From the NCBI GenBank assembly GCA_011526095.1, contig WYBA01000166.1, forward strand, positions 23,152 through 87,151: a stretch of 64,000 nt of DNA. Reading direction: 5' to 3'. Of the stretch, positions 9,172 through 17,991 are shown piece after piece. The position numbers and the translations under genes are program-made. This DNA comes from Myxococcales bacterium. Lineage in GTDB: Bacteria > Myxococcota_A > Polyangia > Haliangiales > Haliangiaceae. Positions within the stretch are counted from its first letter, which is position 1, and every line of letters starts with the position of its first letter. The notes below the pieces were generated by a model, which was given only the letters and a program-made list of their open reading frames with translations, did not search any database and had not been told where the DNA came from.

Positions 9172-9447
9172 ACTGTCAACGTCCTTCGACACGGGCCTCG
9201 CTGGCGCTCGGCCCTGCTCAGGACGAGCGGAACATCGGAGACGGAGACGGAGACGGAGACGGAAGCGGAGACGGAGACGGAGACGGAGACGGAGACGGAG
9301 ACGGAAGCGGAGACGGAGACGGAGACGGAGACGGAGACGGAGACGGAGACGGAGACGGAGACGGATGGCGAACAGGGTCGCGCAAGCACCGCTCGTCCTG
9401 AGCAGGGCCGAGCGAAAGCGAGGCCCGTGTCGAAGGACGCTGACAGT
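9172..9447. repeat. Composite element: inverted arms around a hexanucleotide array
   Basis: Two 59-bp arms at 9172-9230 and 9389-9447 are inverted copies with only three mismatches. They enclose about 21 tandem copies of GGAGAC with a few GGAAGC variants (9237-9365), plus a short unique spacer. The whole could fold into a large cruciform. It fills nearly all of the 336-bp gap between the convergent MFS and phaR genes and could end transcription from both sides. Part of the same element recurs at 12084-12247. No protein is encoded. Confidence 0.85.
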
Positions 9448-9458
9448 CCCCGGCGCCG

Positions 9459-10154
9459 TCAGTCCTTCCGCTTGCGCTTCGCGCCAGGCTTGCCCAGCCC
9501 CTGGGCGCGCTTGAGCTCGTCGAGCTCGCGGCGCAGCGCCGCGATGTCGTCGTCGCGCCGGCGGTCGTCGCGGGCCTCGGCCGCCTCGCTCTCCTCGTCG
9601 GGTGGCGGCGGCGCCGCATACCCCGGCGGCGGCGCCGCATACCCCGGCGGCGGCGCCGCATACCCCGGCGGCGGCGGCGCCGCGAACCCGAACGGCGAGG
9701 CGGCGGCGAACGGCGAGGCCATCCACATCCGCGCCAGCGCGTCGCCGGCGCCGAGCGGCAGCGCGGCGAGCGGGTTGACCTGCGCCACCGCCTGCACGCC
9801 GCGCTTGGCCTGCAGGTACAGCTCGAGCGCGCCCGAGACGTAGCGCGAGAAGAACTCCCCCAGCCCGTCGTCGCCGAGCCGCACCATCTGCATCAGCAGC
9901 GGCGCGGGCAGCAGCCTCGCCGCCGCGCCGTTCTCCAGCACGATCTGCACCAGCGTCGGCTGGGTCAGGTCGTCGCCGGTCTGCGCGTCCACGATCCGAA
10001 CGTCGGTTCCCCCGCGGATCTTCGCCGCGAGCTCGTCCAGCGTGATGTACCGGCTGTCCCCGGTGTCGTAGAGGCGCCGGTTGCCGTACTTCTTGATGAT
10101 CGTGGGCGGCACCGGGCGACCGTAGCTGCACTGCACAACGACAGCAAGCCCCAT
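9459..10154 (-). CDS. phaR: PHA synthesis regulator PhaR
   Basis: PhaR senses PHA granules and represses phasin genes when no polymer is present. The protein shows the PHB/PHA accumulation DNA-binding domain (IIKKYGNRRLYDTGDSRYIT) followed by the second conserved region (FFSRYVSGALELYLQAKRG). A Pro-rich stretch with three exact GYAAPPP units follows, then a charged coiled coil and a basic tail. The start is ambiguous. ATG 10154 gives 231 residues, but GTG 10112 (217 residues, beginning VPPTIIKKYG) fits the family better and leaves room for a promoter. A TTGC-N3-GCAA palindrome abuts the upstream end, suggesting autoregulation. Confidence 0.9.
   Translation of the reverse strand: MGLAVVVQCSYGRPVPPTIIKKYGNRRLYDTGDSRYITLDELAAKIRGGTDVRIVDAQTGDDLTQPTLVQIVLENGAAARLLPAPLLMQMVRLGDDGLGEFFSRYVSGALELYLQAKRGVQAVAQVNPLAALPLGAGDALARMWMASPFAAASPFGFAAPPPPGYAAPPPGYAAPPPGYAAPPPPDEESEAAEARDDRRRDDDIAALRRELDELKRAQGLGKPGAKRKRKD
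9604..9666. repeat. 21-bp tandem repeat inside phaR
   Basis: Three identical consecutive 21-bp units encode GYAAPPP repeats in the flexible linker of PhaR. Exact DNA identity suggests recent slippage; length changes would keep the frame. Confidence 0.85.
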
Positions 10155-10159
10155 TCATG

Positions 10160-10170
10160 TTGCACCGCAA
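10160..10170. promoter_or_regulatory. Putative PhaR site 3 (phaR upstream region)
   Basis: TTGCACCGCAA has TTGC and GCAA arms with a 3-bp centre, the geometry seen near the phasin and MFS starts. It sits at the phaR start and 10 bp upstream of the divergent lipoprotein promoter. Confidence 0.55.
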
Positions 10171-10179
10171 AAGAATGGG

Positions 10180-10208
10180 TTGACACGGCGAAGCCCGTTC
10201 CGTAGTGT
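10180..10208 (+). promoter_or_regulatory. Promoter of the lipoprotein-hydrolase-PHA unit
   Basis: A consensus TTGACA (10180-10185) and TAGTGT (10203-10208) are 17 bp apart. The predicted start gives a leader of about 20 nt with GGGGGA before the ATG at 10236. No comparable promoter is visible between the following genes up to 17834. Confidence 0.75.
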
Positions 10209-10235
10209 CGGCGGCGTTTCCGGGGGACCTCGCCG

Positions 10236-11153
10236 ATGCAACGCCTCGCCCTCAGCCTCGCCCCGCTCCTGCTTGCTGCGCTGCAATACGGCTGCGCCGG
10301 CAGCGCCGCGGACGCGTGCGAGCGGGACGAGGACTGCCCCTCCGGGTTCTGCCGCGCCGACCGCACCTGCGCCCCGGTCGAAGAGGGCGACGGCGGCGGC
10401 TCCGGCGACGGAGGCCCCGACGCCGCCCCGGGCGACGACACCGGCACCGCCGGCTGCGACCCGGACCTCGACGGCACGATCACCCGCGCCGAGCTTCCCC
10501 TCGCGCCCGGCCGCACGGCCACGTTCCGCGTCGCGCTCGACGCCACCGTGTCCACCGCCGGCACCCAGCTCCCCGACGGCAAGCGCGCCTGGGACCTCTC
10601 GGCCGCGCTGCCCGGCGACGTCGCCACGGAGGCCGCGCTGCTCGACCCCGATGGCCAGTGGTGGCAGGAGACGTTCCCCACCGCCACGTACGCGACGCGG
10701 CTGTCCGCCGAGGCGGACCTGCTCGGCGTGTTCGAGCTGACCGAGACGCGGCTGCGCATGCTCGGCGTCGTCTCGCCGACCGCCGGCACCACGCGCACCG
10801 AGCTGACCTACGACCCGCCGGTCGACGTGCTCGTGCTGCCGCTGACGCCGTCGTCGGCGTGGACGGTGGACACGACGATCACGGGCCTGGCCCAGGGCTT
10901 CGCGGCGTTCTACACCGAGGGCTACGAGGCGCGCGTCGACGCGCTCGGCACGATCGACACGCCCTACGGCGAGTTCCCGGTGTCGCGCGTCGCCGTCGAC
11001 CTCACGCGGACCGTCGGCGCGGTGATCACGACGAAGCGCCAGTTCGCGTTCGTGTCGGAGTGCTACTCGACGGTCGCGACGATCGTCTCGCAGGACTACG
11101 AGGCCGGCGCCGAATTCACGGACGCGGCCGAGGTGCGGAGGCTCGCGCCGTGA
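10236..11153 (+). CDS. Lipoprotein with EF-hand-like loop
   Basis: This 305-residue exported protein has a signal peptide ending in a Cys lipid-attachment site (LLAALQYGC). A Cys-rich segment (CERDEDCPSGFCRADRTC) and a Gly/Asp linker follow. DPDLDGTITRAE then fits the calcium-binding EF-hand loop at positions 1, 3, 5, 6, 8, 9 and 12. The remainder is a domain of unknown function. It shares its plan with the protein at 13879: the D-x-D-G loop, WDLSA/WDLDA, and a C-terminal EFT block followed by RR. I do not recognise a named family. It overlaps the next gene as GTGA. Confidence 0.85.
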   Translation: MQRLALSLAPLLLAALQYGCAGSAADACERDEDCPSGFCRADRTCAPVEEGDGGGSGDGGPDAAPGDDTGTAGCDPDLDGTITRAELPLAPGRTATFRVALDATVSTAGTQLPDGKRAWDLSAALPGDVATEAALLDPDGQWWQETFPTATYATRLSAEADLLGVFELTETRLRMLGVVSPTAGTTRTELTYDPPVDVLVLPLTPSSAWTVDTTITGLAQGFAAFYTEGYEARVDALGTIDTPYGEFPVSRVAVDLTRTVGAVITTKRQFAFVSECYSTVATIVSQDYEAGAEFTDAAEVRRLAP

Positions 11154-13879
11154 CCCGGCTGGGGCTCGCCGCGCTGGCCGTGGCGCTGGCGGCTCCCGCG
11201 CTCGGCGGCTGCCCGCGGTTCGCGGCCACCGGCGCGCGCGCGGCGGGCTCCCCGGCCGACGCGACCTTCGTCGAGGTCGACGGGATCGAGCTGCACTACC
11301 GCGAGCTGGGGCAGGGCGCCGACCGGCAGACGGTCGTGCTGATCCACGGCTTCGGCGCCTCGCTCGACACGTGGCGCGGTGTGCACGAGGTGCTCGCGCG
11401 CCACTTCCGCGTGATCGCGCTCGACCTCGTCGGGTTCGGGCTGTCCGGCCGGCCGGCTGGCGGCGACGAGATCTACGGCCCGGCCGCGCAGGCGGGGCGG
11501 GTGTGGCGCGCGCTCGACCGGCTCGGCGTCGGCGACGCCGCGCTGGTCGGGCACTCGTGGGGTAGCTCGGTCGTGCTGGCGATGGCGCTGGAGCAGCCGG
11601 CGCGGGTGCGGCGCGTCGCGCTGTACTCGGCCTACGTGTTCGAGGACCAGGTGCCCGGGTTCATGCGCTGGGCGCGCGTCGGCGGCGTCGGCGAGGCGCT
11701 GTTCGGCGCGTTCTGGCGCGAGCGGATCGAGGACCGCGTAGCGCTCGCGTACCACGACGAGCGCTACGCCACCCAGGCGCGCGTCGACCACGTCGAGCGC
11801 GAGCTGGGCCGCCCCGGCGGCGCGGCCGCCGCGCTGGCCGCGGCGCGCGGGCAGCGGTACGCGGCGGTGGAGCGGCGCTACGGCGAGATCGCGGCGCCCG
11901 TGCTGCTGGTGTGGGGCGACGACGATCAGGTGACGCCGCTGCGGTTCGGCCAGCGGCTCGCGGGCGAGCTGCCCGACGCGGAGCTGAACGTGTACCCGGC
12001 GTGCGGGCACGTCCCGATGGTGGAGGCGCGGCGGGCGACGACGCGAGACGTGCTGGCGTTCCTGCGGCGGGACGTGGAAGGCTGGTCCTTCGACTCCGGG
12101 CTCGCTGGCGCTCGCCCTCCGCCCAGGACGAACGGAGAGGGAGGGGCCGACGACGACGCGCTGACTCCGACTCCGACTCCGACTCCGTCTCCGACTCCGT
12201 CTCGGTCTCCGACTCCGACTCCGACTCCGTCTCCGACTCCGTCTCCGCGCCAGCTCGCCGTCGACGCCATCGACCCGGCCGACGTCCCCGCGCTCCCCGA
12301 GCGCCTCTCGCTCGCGCCCTCCACGCTGCCGCCCGTGCGCGCCGCCGCCGATCTCGCCGTCCTCGGCGCCGAGCTCGCCCCGCGCAAGTTCTCCGCGCCG
12401 CGCGACCGGCTCGCGATCGACCTGCACGGCGCGCTCCGCCTGCGCGGCGAGTCGCTCTACAACCTCGACCTCGACCGCGGCCTCGACCCGTCCGGGCAGC
12501 CGCTGTTCCCCGTCCCGCTCGACGGCGGCCAGCGGCTCGACGGCGGCGACATGCGGCTGCGCACGGACCTCGCGCTCTATGCGCCCGGCACCGGCGTCGC
12601 GGTCAAGGTGCGCGCCGACATCCTGGACAACGTCGCGCTCGGCTCGACTCCGGACGTCGGCGGCGGCCGCGCGCCGACGCCCGCGGCGTCTCCCGGGCAG
12701 GTCTCACCCGACGGCGTGATCCGGATCGAGCGCGCCTGGGGCGAGGCGCTCACGCCGTTCGGCGTGCTCGCCGCCGGCCGCATGGGCGCGCACTGGGGCC
12801 TCGGCATCGCGGCGCACGGCGGCGACTGCGACGACTGCGACGGCGGCGACGCCGCCGACCGCGTCGCGTTCGTCGTCCCGCTGCTCGGCAGCGTGTGGGC
12901 CGTCTCGTACGACTTCACGTGGAGCGGCCCGGTCACCGCGCGCAAGGACGAGGCGCGCGCGATCGAGCTCGCGCCCGCCGACGACGTCTCGACCGTCACG
13001 TTCGCCTGGCTGTACACCCGCACGCCCGGCGCGCTCGTCCGCCGCGCCGCCGCCGGGCTCGCGACGCTCGAGGCCGGCGCGTTCGTCAGCCACCGCTGGC
13101 AGAACGACGACGTCCCCGCGGCGTACCTGCCGGTCGCGACGCCGGCGCCGGTCGACGATCCGATGTCGCTGATGGCGCGCGACTTCACCGCCACCACCGC
13201 CGGCGGCTGGCTGCGCATCGTCACCCCGCGGCTGCGGCTCGAGGCCGAGGCCGTGCTCGCGACCGCGCGCGTCGGCCAGCCGTCGCTCGTGCCCGGCGTC
13301 GAGCTGACGCAGGCCGCGACCTCGCGCCAGCTCGGGTTCGCGGTCGAGACCGAGGCGCGCCTCGGCGGCGCGCGCGTCGGCGTCGACGCCGGCTTCGCCT
13401 CGGGCGACGACGCGCCCGGGTTCGGCGCGTTCCCCGCGCCGGGCGCCGCCGCGGCCCGGCCCGGCGACCTCGACGGCCCGCAGGCCGACCCGCCGGGCGA
13501 CACCACCGTCGACAACTTCCGGTTCCACCCCGACTACCGCGTCGATCGCATCCTGTTCCGCGAGATCATCGGCACGGTCACCGACGCGGCGTACCTGCGG
13601 CCGCACCTCACCGCGCGGCTGTTCGATCTCGGCCACGCCGGGCTCGACGCCTCGGTCGCGGTGATCGCGTCGTGGGCGATCGAGGCGACCTCGACCCCGT
13701 CGGGCGCGCGCGCGCTCGGCGTCGAGGTCGATCCCAGCCTCACCTACACCTCGCGCGACGGGTTCCGCGCCGCGCTCGACTACGCGGTGCTCGCGCCGGG
13801 CGCCGCGTTCGACGGGACCGGCGGCGTGACCGCGGCGACCGCGCAGCTCGTCCGCCTGCGCCTGGGGTACGTGTTCTGA
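11150..13879 (+). CDS. Lipid-anchored alpha/beta hydrolase fused to an outer-membrane barrel domain
   Basis: The 909-residue product starts at GTG 11150 with a lipobox (APALGGC). Residues about 40-312 form an alpha/beta hydrolase: oxyanion region LIHGFGAS, nucleophile GHSWGS near residue 135, Asp in WGDDDQVTP and His in CGHVPMVE. Residues about 313-368 are an artificial-looking linker of Thr/Ser-Pro pairs encoded by a hexanucleotide repeat. Residues 369-909 resemble a myxobacterial outer-membrane barrel family (TIGR04551-like), with MRLRTDLALY, DILDNVALGSTP and C-terminal RLRLGYVF. The barrel part has no good start or signal peptide of its own, so the repeat seems to have joined two genes in frame. 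Whether one protein is made is untested. Confidence 0.75.
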   Translation: MTRLGLAALAVALAAPALGGCPRFAATGARAAGSPADATFVEVDGIELHYRELGQGADRQTVVLIHGFGASLDTWRGVHEVLARHFRVIALDLVGFGLSGRPAGGDEIYGPAAQAGRVWRALDRLGVGDAALVGHSWGSSVVLAMALEQPARVRRVALYSAYVFEDQVPGFMRWARVGGVGEALFGAFWRERIEDRVALAYHDERYATQARVDHVERELGRPGGAAAALAAARGQRYAAVERRYGEIAAPVLLVWGDDDQVTPLRFGQRLAGELPDAELNVYPACGHVPMVEARRATTRDVLAFLRRDVEGWSFDSGLAGARPPPRTNGEGGADDDALTPTPTPTPSPTPSRSPTPTPTPSPTPSPRQLAVDAIDPADVPALPERLSLAPSTLPPVRAAADLAVLGAELAPRKFSAPRDRLAIDLHGALRLRGESLYNLDLDRGLDPSGQPLFPVPLDGGQRLDGGDMRLRTDLALYAPGTGVAVKVRADILDNVALGSTPDVGGGRAPTPAASPGQVSPDGVIRIERAWGEALTPFGVLAAGRMGAHWGLGIAAHGGDCDDCDGGDAADRVAFVVPLLGSVWAVSYDFTWSGPVTARKDEARAIELAPADDVSTVTFAWLYTRTPGALVRRAAAGLATLEAGAFVSHRWQNDDVPAAYLPVATPAPVDDPMSLMARDFTATTAGGWLRIVTPRLRLEAEAVLATARVGQPSLVPGVELTQAATSRQLGFAVETEARLGGARVGVDAGFASGDDAPGFGAFPAPGAAAARPGDLDGPQADPPGDTTVDNFRFHPDYRVDRILFREIIGTVTDAAYLRPHLTARLFDLGHAGLDASVAVIASWAIEATSTPSGARALGVEVDPSLTYTSRDGFRAALDYAVLAPGAAFDGTGGVTAATAQLVRLRLGYVF
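12084..12247. repeat. Half copy of the composite repeat inside the fusion gene
   Basis: Positions 12084-12135 match the 59-bp arms of the element at 9172-9447 with scattered differences. A spacer of about 27 bp follows, then tandem GACTCC/GTCTCC hexamers (about 12163-12247), the complement of the array at 9237. Arm, spacer and array have the order of the right half of that element. The hexamers encode the TPTPSP linker of the fusion protein. Confidence 0.8.
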
Positions 13880-14694
13880 TGCGCGCGACGCTCGTCATCC
13901 CGGCGCTGGCGGCGTTCGCTGCGTGCCAGGACAACGCCACCCCGCTCGACGGCGCCGAGCTGCCGCCGCCGATCGCCTGCCTGCCGGACCGCGACGGCGT
14001 GCTCACCGCCGACGAGCTGCCGATCGCGCTCGACGGCACCGCCACCTACCACGCCTCGCCCGCCGGCCAGACTCGCGCCGTCGACCTCGCCGGCGCCGAC
14101 GAGGACGGCACCCGCGTCTGGGATCTCGACGCCGAGGACCCCGGCGACGAGCTGGTCGAGGTCGGCGCCACGGCGCTCGGCGCGCAGTGGTACGCCACCG
14201 CGTTCGCCGGCGGCGGGTTCGTGACGCCGCAGGGCCCGGGCATCGACGCGGTCTACCACCTCGACGACACCGGCCTGTGGCTGCACGGCCTGGCGTCCAC
14301 CGCCGAGGAGCCCGCGGCCGACCGCACGCTGCTCGTCTACGACGCGCCGGTGCCGGTGCTGCGGCTGCCGCTGCGCGACGGCGACGCCTGGACCGCGACC
14401 GGCACCGTCTCCGGCGGCACGCTCGATGGCCTGCCGTACGTCGGCGCCGACACGTACACGATCGCCGCCGACGGCGCCGGCCGGCTCGACCTGCCGTACG
14501 TCCGGTTCGCGCCGGTCTTGCGGGTCGAGACGCTCGTCGAGGTCGAGCCCGCCGCCGGCGGCGTGATGACCTCGCGCCGCCAGACCCTGTTCCTGTTCGA
14601 GTGCTTCGGCGAGGTCGCGCGCGCGGAGAGCCGCGCCGACGAGCCCGCCGAGGAGTTCACCACCGCCAGCTACCTGCGTCGGTTCGCGCTCTAG
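13879..14694 (+). CDS. Lipoprotein paralogous to the one at 10236
   Basis: The 271-residue product has a short signal peptide and lipobox (LAAFAAC). Near the mature N-terminus CLPDRDGVLTADELP keeps most of an EF-hand loop, though the first ligand is lost. It resembles the lipoprotein at 10236 in domain order, including WDLDAEDPGDE, QWYATAF, an internal FECFGEVA segment and a terminal YLRRFAL. The start overlaps the fusion gene stop by one base (TGATG). The pair flanks the hydrolase-barrel gene, suggesting that the proteins work together at the cell surface. No known function. Confidence 0.82.
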   Translation: MRATLVIPALAAFAACQDNATPLDGAELPPPIACLPDRDGVLTADELPIALDGTATYHASPAGQTRAVDLAGADEDGTRVWDLDAEDPGDELVEVGATALGAQWYATAFAGGGFVTPQGPGIDAVYHLDDTGLWLHGLASTAEEPAADRTLLVYDAPVPVLRLPLRDGDAWTATGTVSGGTLDGLPYVGADTYTIAADGAGRLDLPYVRFAPVLRVETLVEVEPAAGGVMTSRRQTLFLFECFGEVARAESRADEPAEEFTTASYLRRFAL

Positions 14695-14726
14695 CGCCAC
14701 GACCGCCGCCACCGAGGAGACTGACC

Positions 14727-15032
14727 ATGCAGACCGAGACGATCTGGGACCTGTGGAAGAAGGGCTTCACCGCGTGGGAGGGCGCGACCGCGTCCTACCT
14801 CGAGAAGGTGCTGGTCAACCCGTCGGTGCTCGGCCCCGCCGGCGCGATGCTGACCGCGGCGATGAAGACCAAGGCCGCCAGCGACAAGGCGATGAGCGCG
14901 TGGTGGGCGGCGTGGGGCCTGCCCAACCGCCGCGATCAGGAGCGCGCGCTGCACAAGCTCAACCAGATGGAGAGCCGGCTGCTCGATCTCGAGGAGAAGC
15001 TCGAGGACGAGCGCGACGCGCGCGTCAAGTAG
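14727..15032 (+). CDS. Short PhaE/PhaR-subunit-like PHA synthase partner
   Basis: This 101-residue cytoplasmic protein has a GAGGAG ribosome site. Its second half ([18 protein letters not shown] then a Glu/Leu coiled coil) resembles the C-terminal part of class III PHA synthase subunit PhaE, where a LPTR-E-x-x-x-LHRR segment leads into a coil. True PhaE is about three times longer, so this is a minimal or divergent version. An acyl-CoA ligase and a class III PhaC follow directly, and class III synthases need a small partner, which supports the assignment. Confidence 0.65.
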   Translation: MQTETIWDLWKKGFTAWEGATASYLEKVLVNPSVLGPAGAMLTAAMKTKAASDKAMSAWWAAWGLPNRRDQERALHKLNQMESRLLDLEEKLEDERDARVK

Positions 15033-15042
15033 CCGGGCGCCC

Positions 15043-15090
<48 letters not shown>

Positions 15091-15093
15091 GCC

Positions 15094-16716
15094 ATGGACG
15101 TCACCCCGCTGCTCACCGTCAGGCCGGCGCCGTACGCCGTGCTCGACCAGCCCGCCGATCAGGTCCGGTTCCGCGTCCGCGACGCGACCGGGGCGTGGCG
15201 CGCGGTGACGTTCGGCGAGCACGCCGACGCGCTGCGCGCCGTCGCCGCCTGGCTGATCGACGCGGGGATCGCCCCGGGCGATCGCTGCGCGATCTACGGC
15301 GACAGCTCGGTGGCGTGGGGCGCCGCCGCGCTCGGCGTCCAGGCCGCGGGCGCGGTGATGGTGCCGGTCTACCCGGCGTCGACGCCCGCGCAGCTCGCGC
15401 ACGTCGTCGGCCACAGCGGCGCGCGCGTCGTGTTCGTGGCCGGCGCCGGGTGCAAGGCGCGGCTGGCCGAGGCGCGCGCGGCCGGGCTCGCGGTCGAGCA
15501 CGTCGTCGACCTCGACGGCGCTGGCTGGGACGAGGCGCAGGCGCGCGGCGCCGCGCTCGATCGCGCCGCGCCCACCCTCGTCGACGACCGCCTCGCCGCG
15601 ATCGACCTCGACGCGCCCGGGGTGATGCTCTACACCAGCGGCACCTCGGGCAACCCCAAGGGCGTGCCGCTGTCGCACCGCAACGTCGGCGTCAACGCCG
15701 CGGACTGGCTGCGCAGCAACGCGCCCCTGCTCGACCGCGGCTACCGCGACCTCTTGTGGCTGCCGATGAGCCACATCTTCGGGTTCGGCGAGCTGTGCCT
15801 GGGCCACACGCTGGGCTGGGAGAGCTGGCTGGCGACGCCCGCGGACGTGATGCAGCTGCTGCCCGAGGTCGCGCCGCACGTGTTCATGAGCGTGCCGGCG
15901 TACTGGGAGAAGCTGGCGCGCGCGGTGCTCGCCGAAGCCGGCGACGCCCCGGACGCCGCGGCCGCGCGGCGCGCCGCGCTCGCCCGGCTCACCGGCGGCC
16001 GGCTGCGGTTCTGCCTGTCCGGCGGCGCCGGGCTCAAGGTCGAGATCAAGCAGCTGCTGCGCGACGCCGGCGTGCTCGTGATCGAGGGCTACGGCCTGAC
16101 CGAGACCTCGCCGACGCTGACGTTGAACCGGCCCGACGCCTACCGGTTCGACGCGGTCGGCAAGCCGCTGCCCTCGGTCGAGCTGCGGCTCGCCGACGAC
16201 GGCGAGATCCTGGCGCGCGGGCCGAGCGTGTTCCGCGGCTACTACCGGGACGACGCCGCGACGCGCGACGCGTTCACCGACGACGGCTGGTTCAAGACCG
16301 GCGACGTCGGGCGGTGGACCGAGGACGGCTTCCTCCAGATCGTCGACCGCAAGAAGGACATCCTGGTCACCGCCGGCGGCAAGAACGTCCCGCCGGTCAA
16401 CGTCGAGGCGCGGTTCGCCGACGACCCGGCGATCGAGCGCTGCGTCGTCTACGGCGACGGCAAGCCGTTCCTCGTCGCCGCGGTGTGGGTCAGCCCGACG
16501 GTGCCGGCGGCCGAGCGCGAGGCGCGCGTCCGCGCCAGCGTCGACGCGGCGAACGCGGGCCTGGCGAAGTTCGAGACGATCAAGAAGTGGTGGATCTGCG
16601 ACGAGCCGCTCTCGGTCGAGGCCGGCACGCTGACCTCGTCGCTCAAGCTGCGGCGCAAGGCGGTCTACGAGCGCCACCGCGCCCGGTTCGAGGCGCTGTA
16701 CGAGGCGGCCCCGTGA
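15094..16716 (+). CDS. AMP-forming acyl-CoA ligase
   Basis: This 540-residue adenylate-forming enzyme activates a carboxylic acid to its CoA thioester. It has the P-loop-like [46 protein letters not shown] and the hinge [17 protein letters not shown] of the long-chain fatty acid ligase (FAA1) group. It sits between a PhaE-like protein and a PHA synthase and overlaps the latter as GTGA. It may therefore supply hydroxyacyl-CoA from free hydroxy acids for polymerisation. The chain length preference cannot be read from sequence. Confidence 0.9.
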   Translation: MDVTPLLTVRPAPYAVLDQPADQVRFRVRDATGAWRAVTFGEHADALRAVAAWLIDAGIAPGDRCAIYGDSSVAWGAAALGVQAAGAVMVPVYPASTPAQLAHVVGHSGARVVFVAGAGCKARLAEARAAGLAVEHVVDLDGAGWDEAQARGAALDRAAPTLVDDRLAAIDLDAPGVMLYTSGTSGNPKGVPLSHRNVGVNAADWLRSNAPLLDRGYRDLLWLPMSHIFGFGELCLGHTLGWESWLATPADVMQLLPEVAPHVFMSVPAYWEKLARAVLAEAGDAPDAAAARRAALARLTGGRLRFCLSGGAGLKVEIKQLLRDAGVLVIEGYGLTETSPTLTLNRPDAYRFDAVGKPLPSVELRLADDGEILARGPSVFRGYYRDDAATRDAFTDDGWFKTGDVGRWTEDGFLQIVDRKKDILVTAGGKNVPPVNVEARFADDPAIERCVVYGDGKPFLVAAVWVSPTVPAAEREARVRASVDAANAGLAKFETIKKWWICDEPLSVEAGTLTSSLKLRRKAVYERHRARFEALYEAAP

Positions 16717-17834
16717 GCAAGCTGTTCGACGGCCTCAAGAAGCTGGTCGATCGCGCGGGCCGCGGCCTGCCGCCGGTCGGGCAGACGCCGCACGACGTCG
16801 TGTTCGCCGAGAACAAGTGGCGCCTGCTGCGGTTCCGCCCGCGCCCCGACGTCGCCCGCCGGTTTCGCACGCCGATCCTGCTCGTCCCGTCGCTGATCAA
16901 CCGCTGGTACATCCTCGACCTGCAGCCCGGGCGCAGCTTCGCCGAGTGGCTCGTCGCGCAGGGCCACGACGTCTACATCATCGACTGGGGCACGCCCGGC
17001 GCCGAGGACCGCTACCTCACGTTCGACGACGTGTGCGACCGCTATCTCGGGCGCGCGCTGCGCCAGGTCGCGCGGCGCAGCCCCGACGGCGTCGCCCACG
17101 TCCTCGGCTACTGCCTCGGCGGCACGCTCGCGACGATCCACGCCGCCGCGCGCCCCGAGCGCGTCGCCTCGCTGGTCGCGCTCGCCGCGCCGATCGACTT
17201 CCACGACGACGGCCTGCTGTCGGTGTGGACGCGCACACCGACGTTCGACGTCGGCGCGATCGTCGACGCGTTCGGCAACGTGCCGTGGCCGCTGATGCAG
17301 GCGTCCTTCCACCTGCTCAAGCCGACGCTCAACCTCGCCAAGGTCGTCGCGCTCGTCGATCGCGCGTGGGACGACGAGTTCCTCGACGGGTTCCTCGCGA
17401 CCGAGCGGTGGGGCAACGACAACGTGTCGTTCCCCGGCGAGTGCTACCGCCGCTACATCGAGGAGCTGTACCGCGGCAACGCGCTGGTCCGCGGCGCCTT
17501 CACGCTGTCGGCGCGGCCGGCCCGGCTCGACGCGATCGACTGCCCGGTGCTCGCGGTGACGTTCGGCCACGATCACATCGTGCCCCGCGCGAGCGCCGGG
17601 GCGCTGCTCGCCGGCGTGAGCTCGCCCGACCAGGCCGAGCTCCACCTCGCCGGCGGCCACGTCGGCGCGGTCGTGTCGCGCAAGGCCGCGCAGACGCTGT
17701 GGCCGCAGCTCTCCCGGTGGTGGGCGGCGCGCGACACCGACGAGGCGCGCGGGCTCGAGCCGCCGGACGGGGACGCCCCGGGCGTCGCCCACGCCGAGAT
17801 GGCCACGGCCCCGGCGGCGGCGCCGGGCGCATAG
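16713..17834 (+). CDS. phaC: Class III PHA synthase, copy 2
   Basis: The 373-residue synthase has catalytic Cys near residue 134 in GYCLGG, Asp in TFGHDHIVP and His in [10 protein letters not shown]. It shares [25 protein letters not shown] and [17 protein letters not shown] with the copy at 6238. The start GTG 16713 overlaps the ligase stop, so the two are translationally coupled. An Ala/Pro-rich C-terminal extension of about 30 residues is absent from copy 1. With the PhaE-like protein and ligase it forms a second PHA operon with no PhaR-like motif nearby. Confidence 0.92.
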   Translation: MSKLFDGLKKLVDRAGRGLPPVGQTPHDVVFAENKWRLLRFRPRPDVARRFRTPILLVPSLINRWYILDLQPGRSFAEWLVAQGHDVYIIDWGTPGAEDRYLTFDDVCDRYLGRALRQVARRSPDGVAHVLGYCLGGTLATIHAAARPERVASLVALAAPIDFHDDGLLSVWTRTPTFDVGAIVDAFGNVPWPLMQASFHLLKPTLNLAKVVALVDRAWDDEFLDGFLATERWGNDNVSFPGECYRRYIEELYRGNALVRGAFTLSARPARLDAIDCPVLAVTFGHDHIVPRASAGALLAGVSSPDQAELHLAGGHVGAVVSRKAAQTLWPQLSRWWAARDTDEARGLEPPDGDAPGVAHAEMATAPAAAPGA

Positions 17835-17991
17835 GTCCCTCCAGCACCGGCGCGGCGCGTGGTTGTGCACCGGCGGCGCGAACCGCGCCTTCCGCTTGTG
17901 CACACCGTGCTCGGTCCGCGCCGGGGGGCTGCCGGACCTCAGTTCTTCCGCACACATCGCGGTGGCACGCGGCCTGCTGTAGGCGGCGGCC

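Noticed and set aside
9237..9365. CRISPR-like appearance of the repeat array
   Set aside because: The unit is 6 bp with no spacers and no cas genes; it is a simple tandem array.
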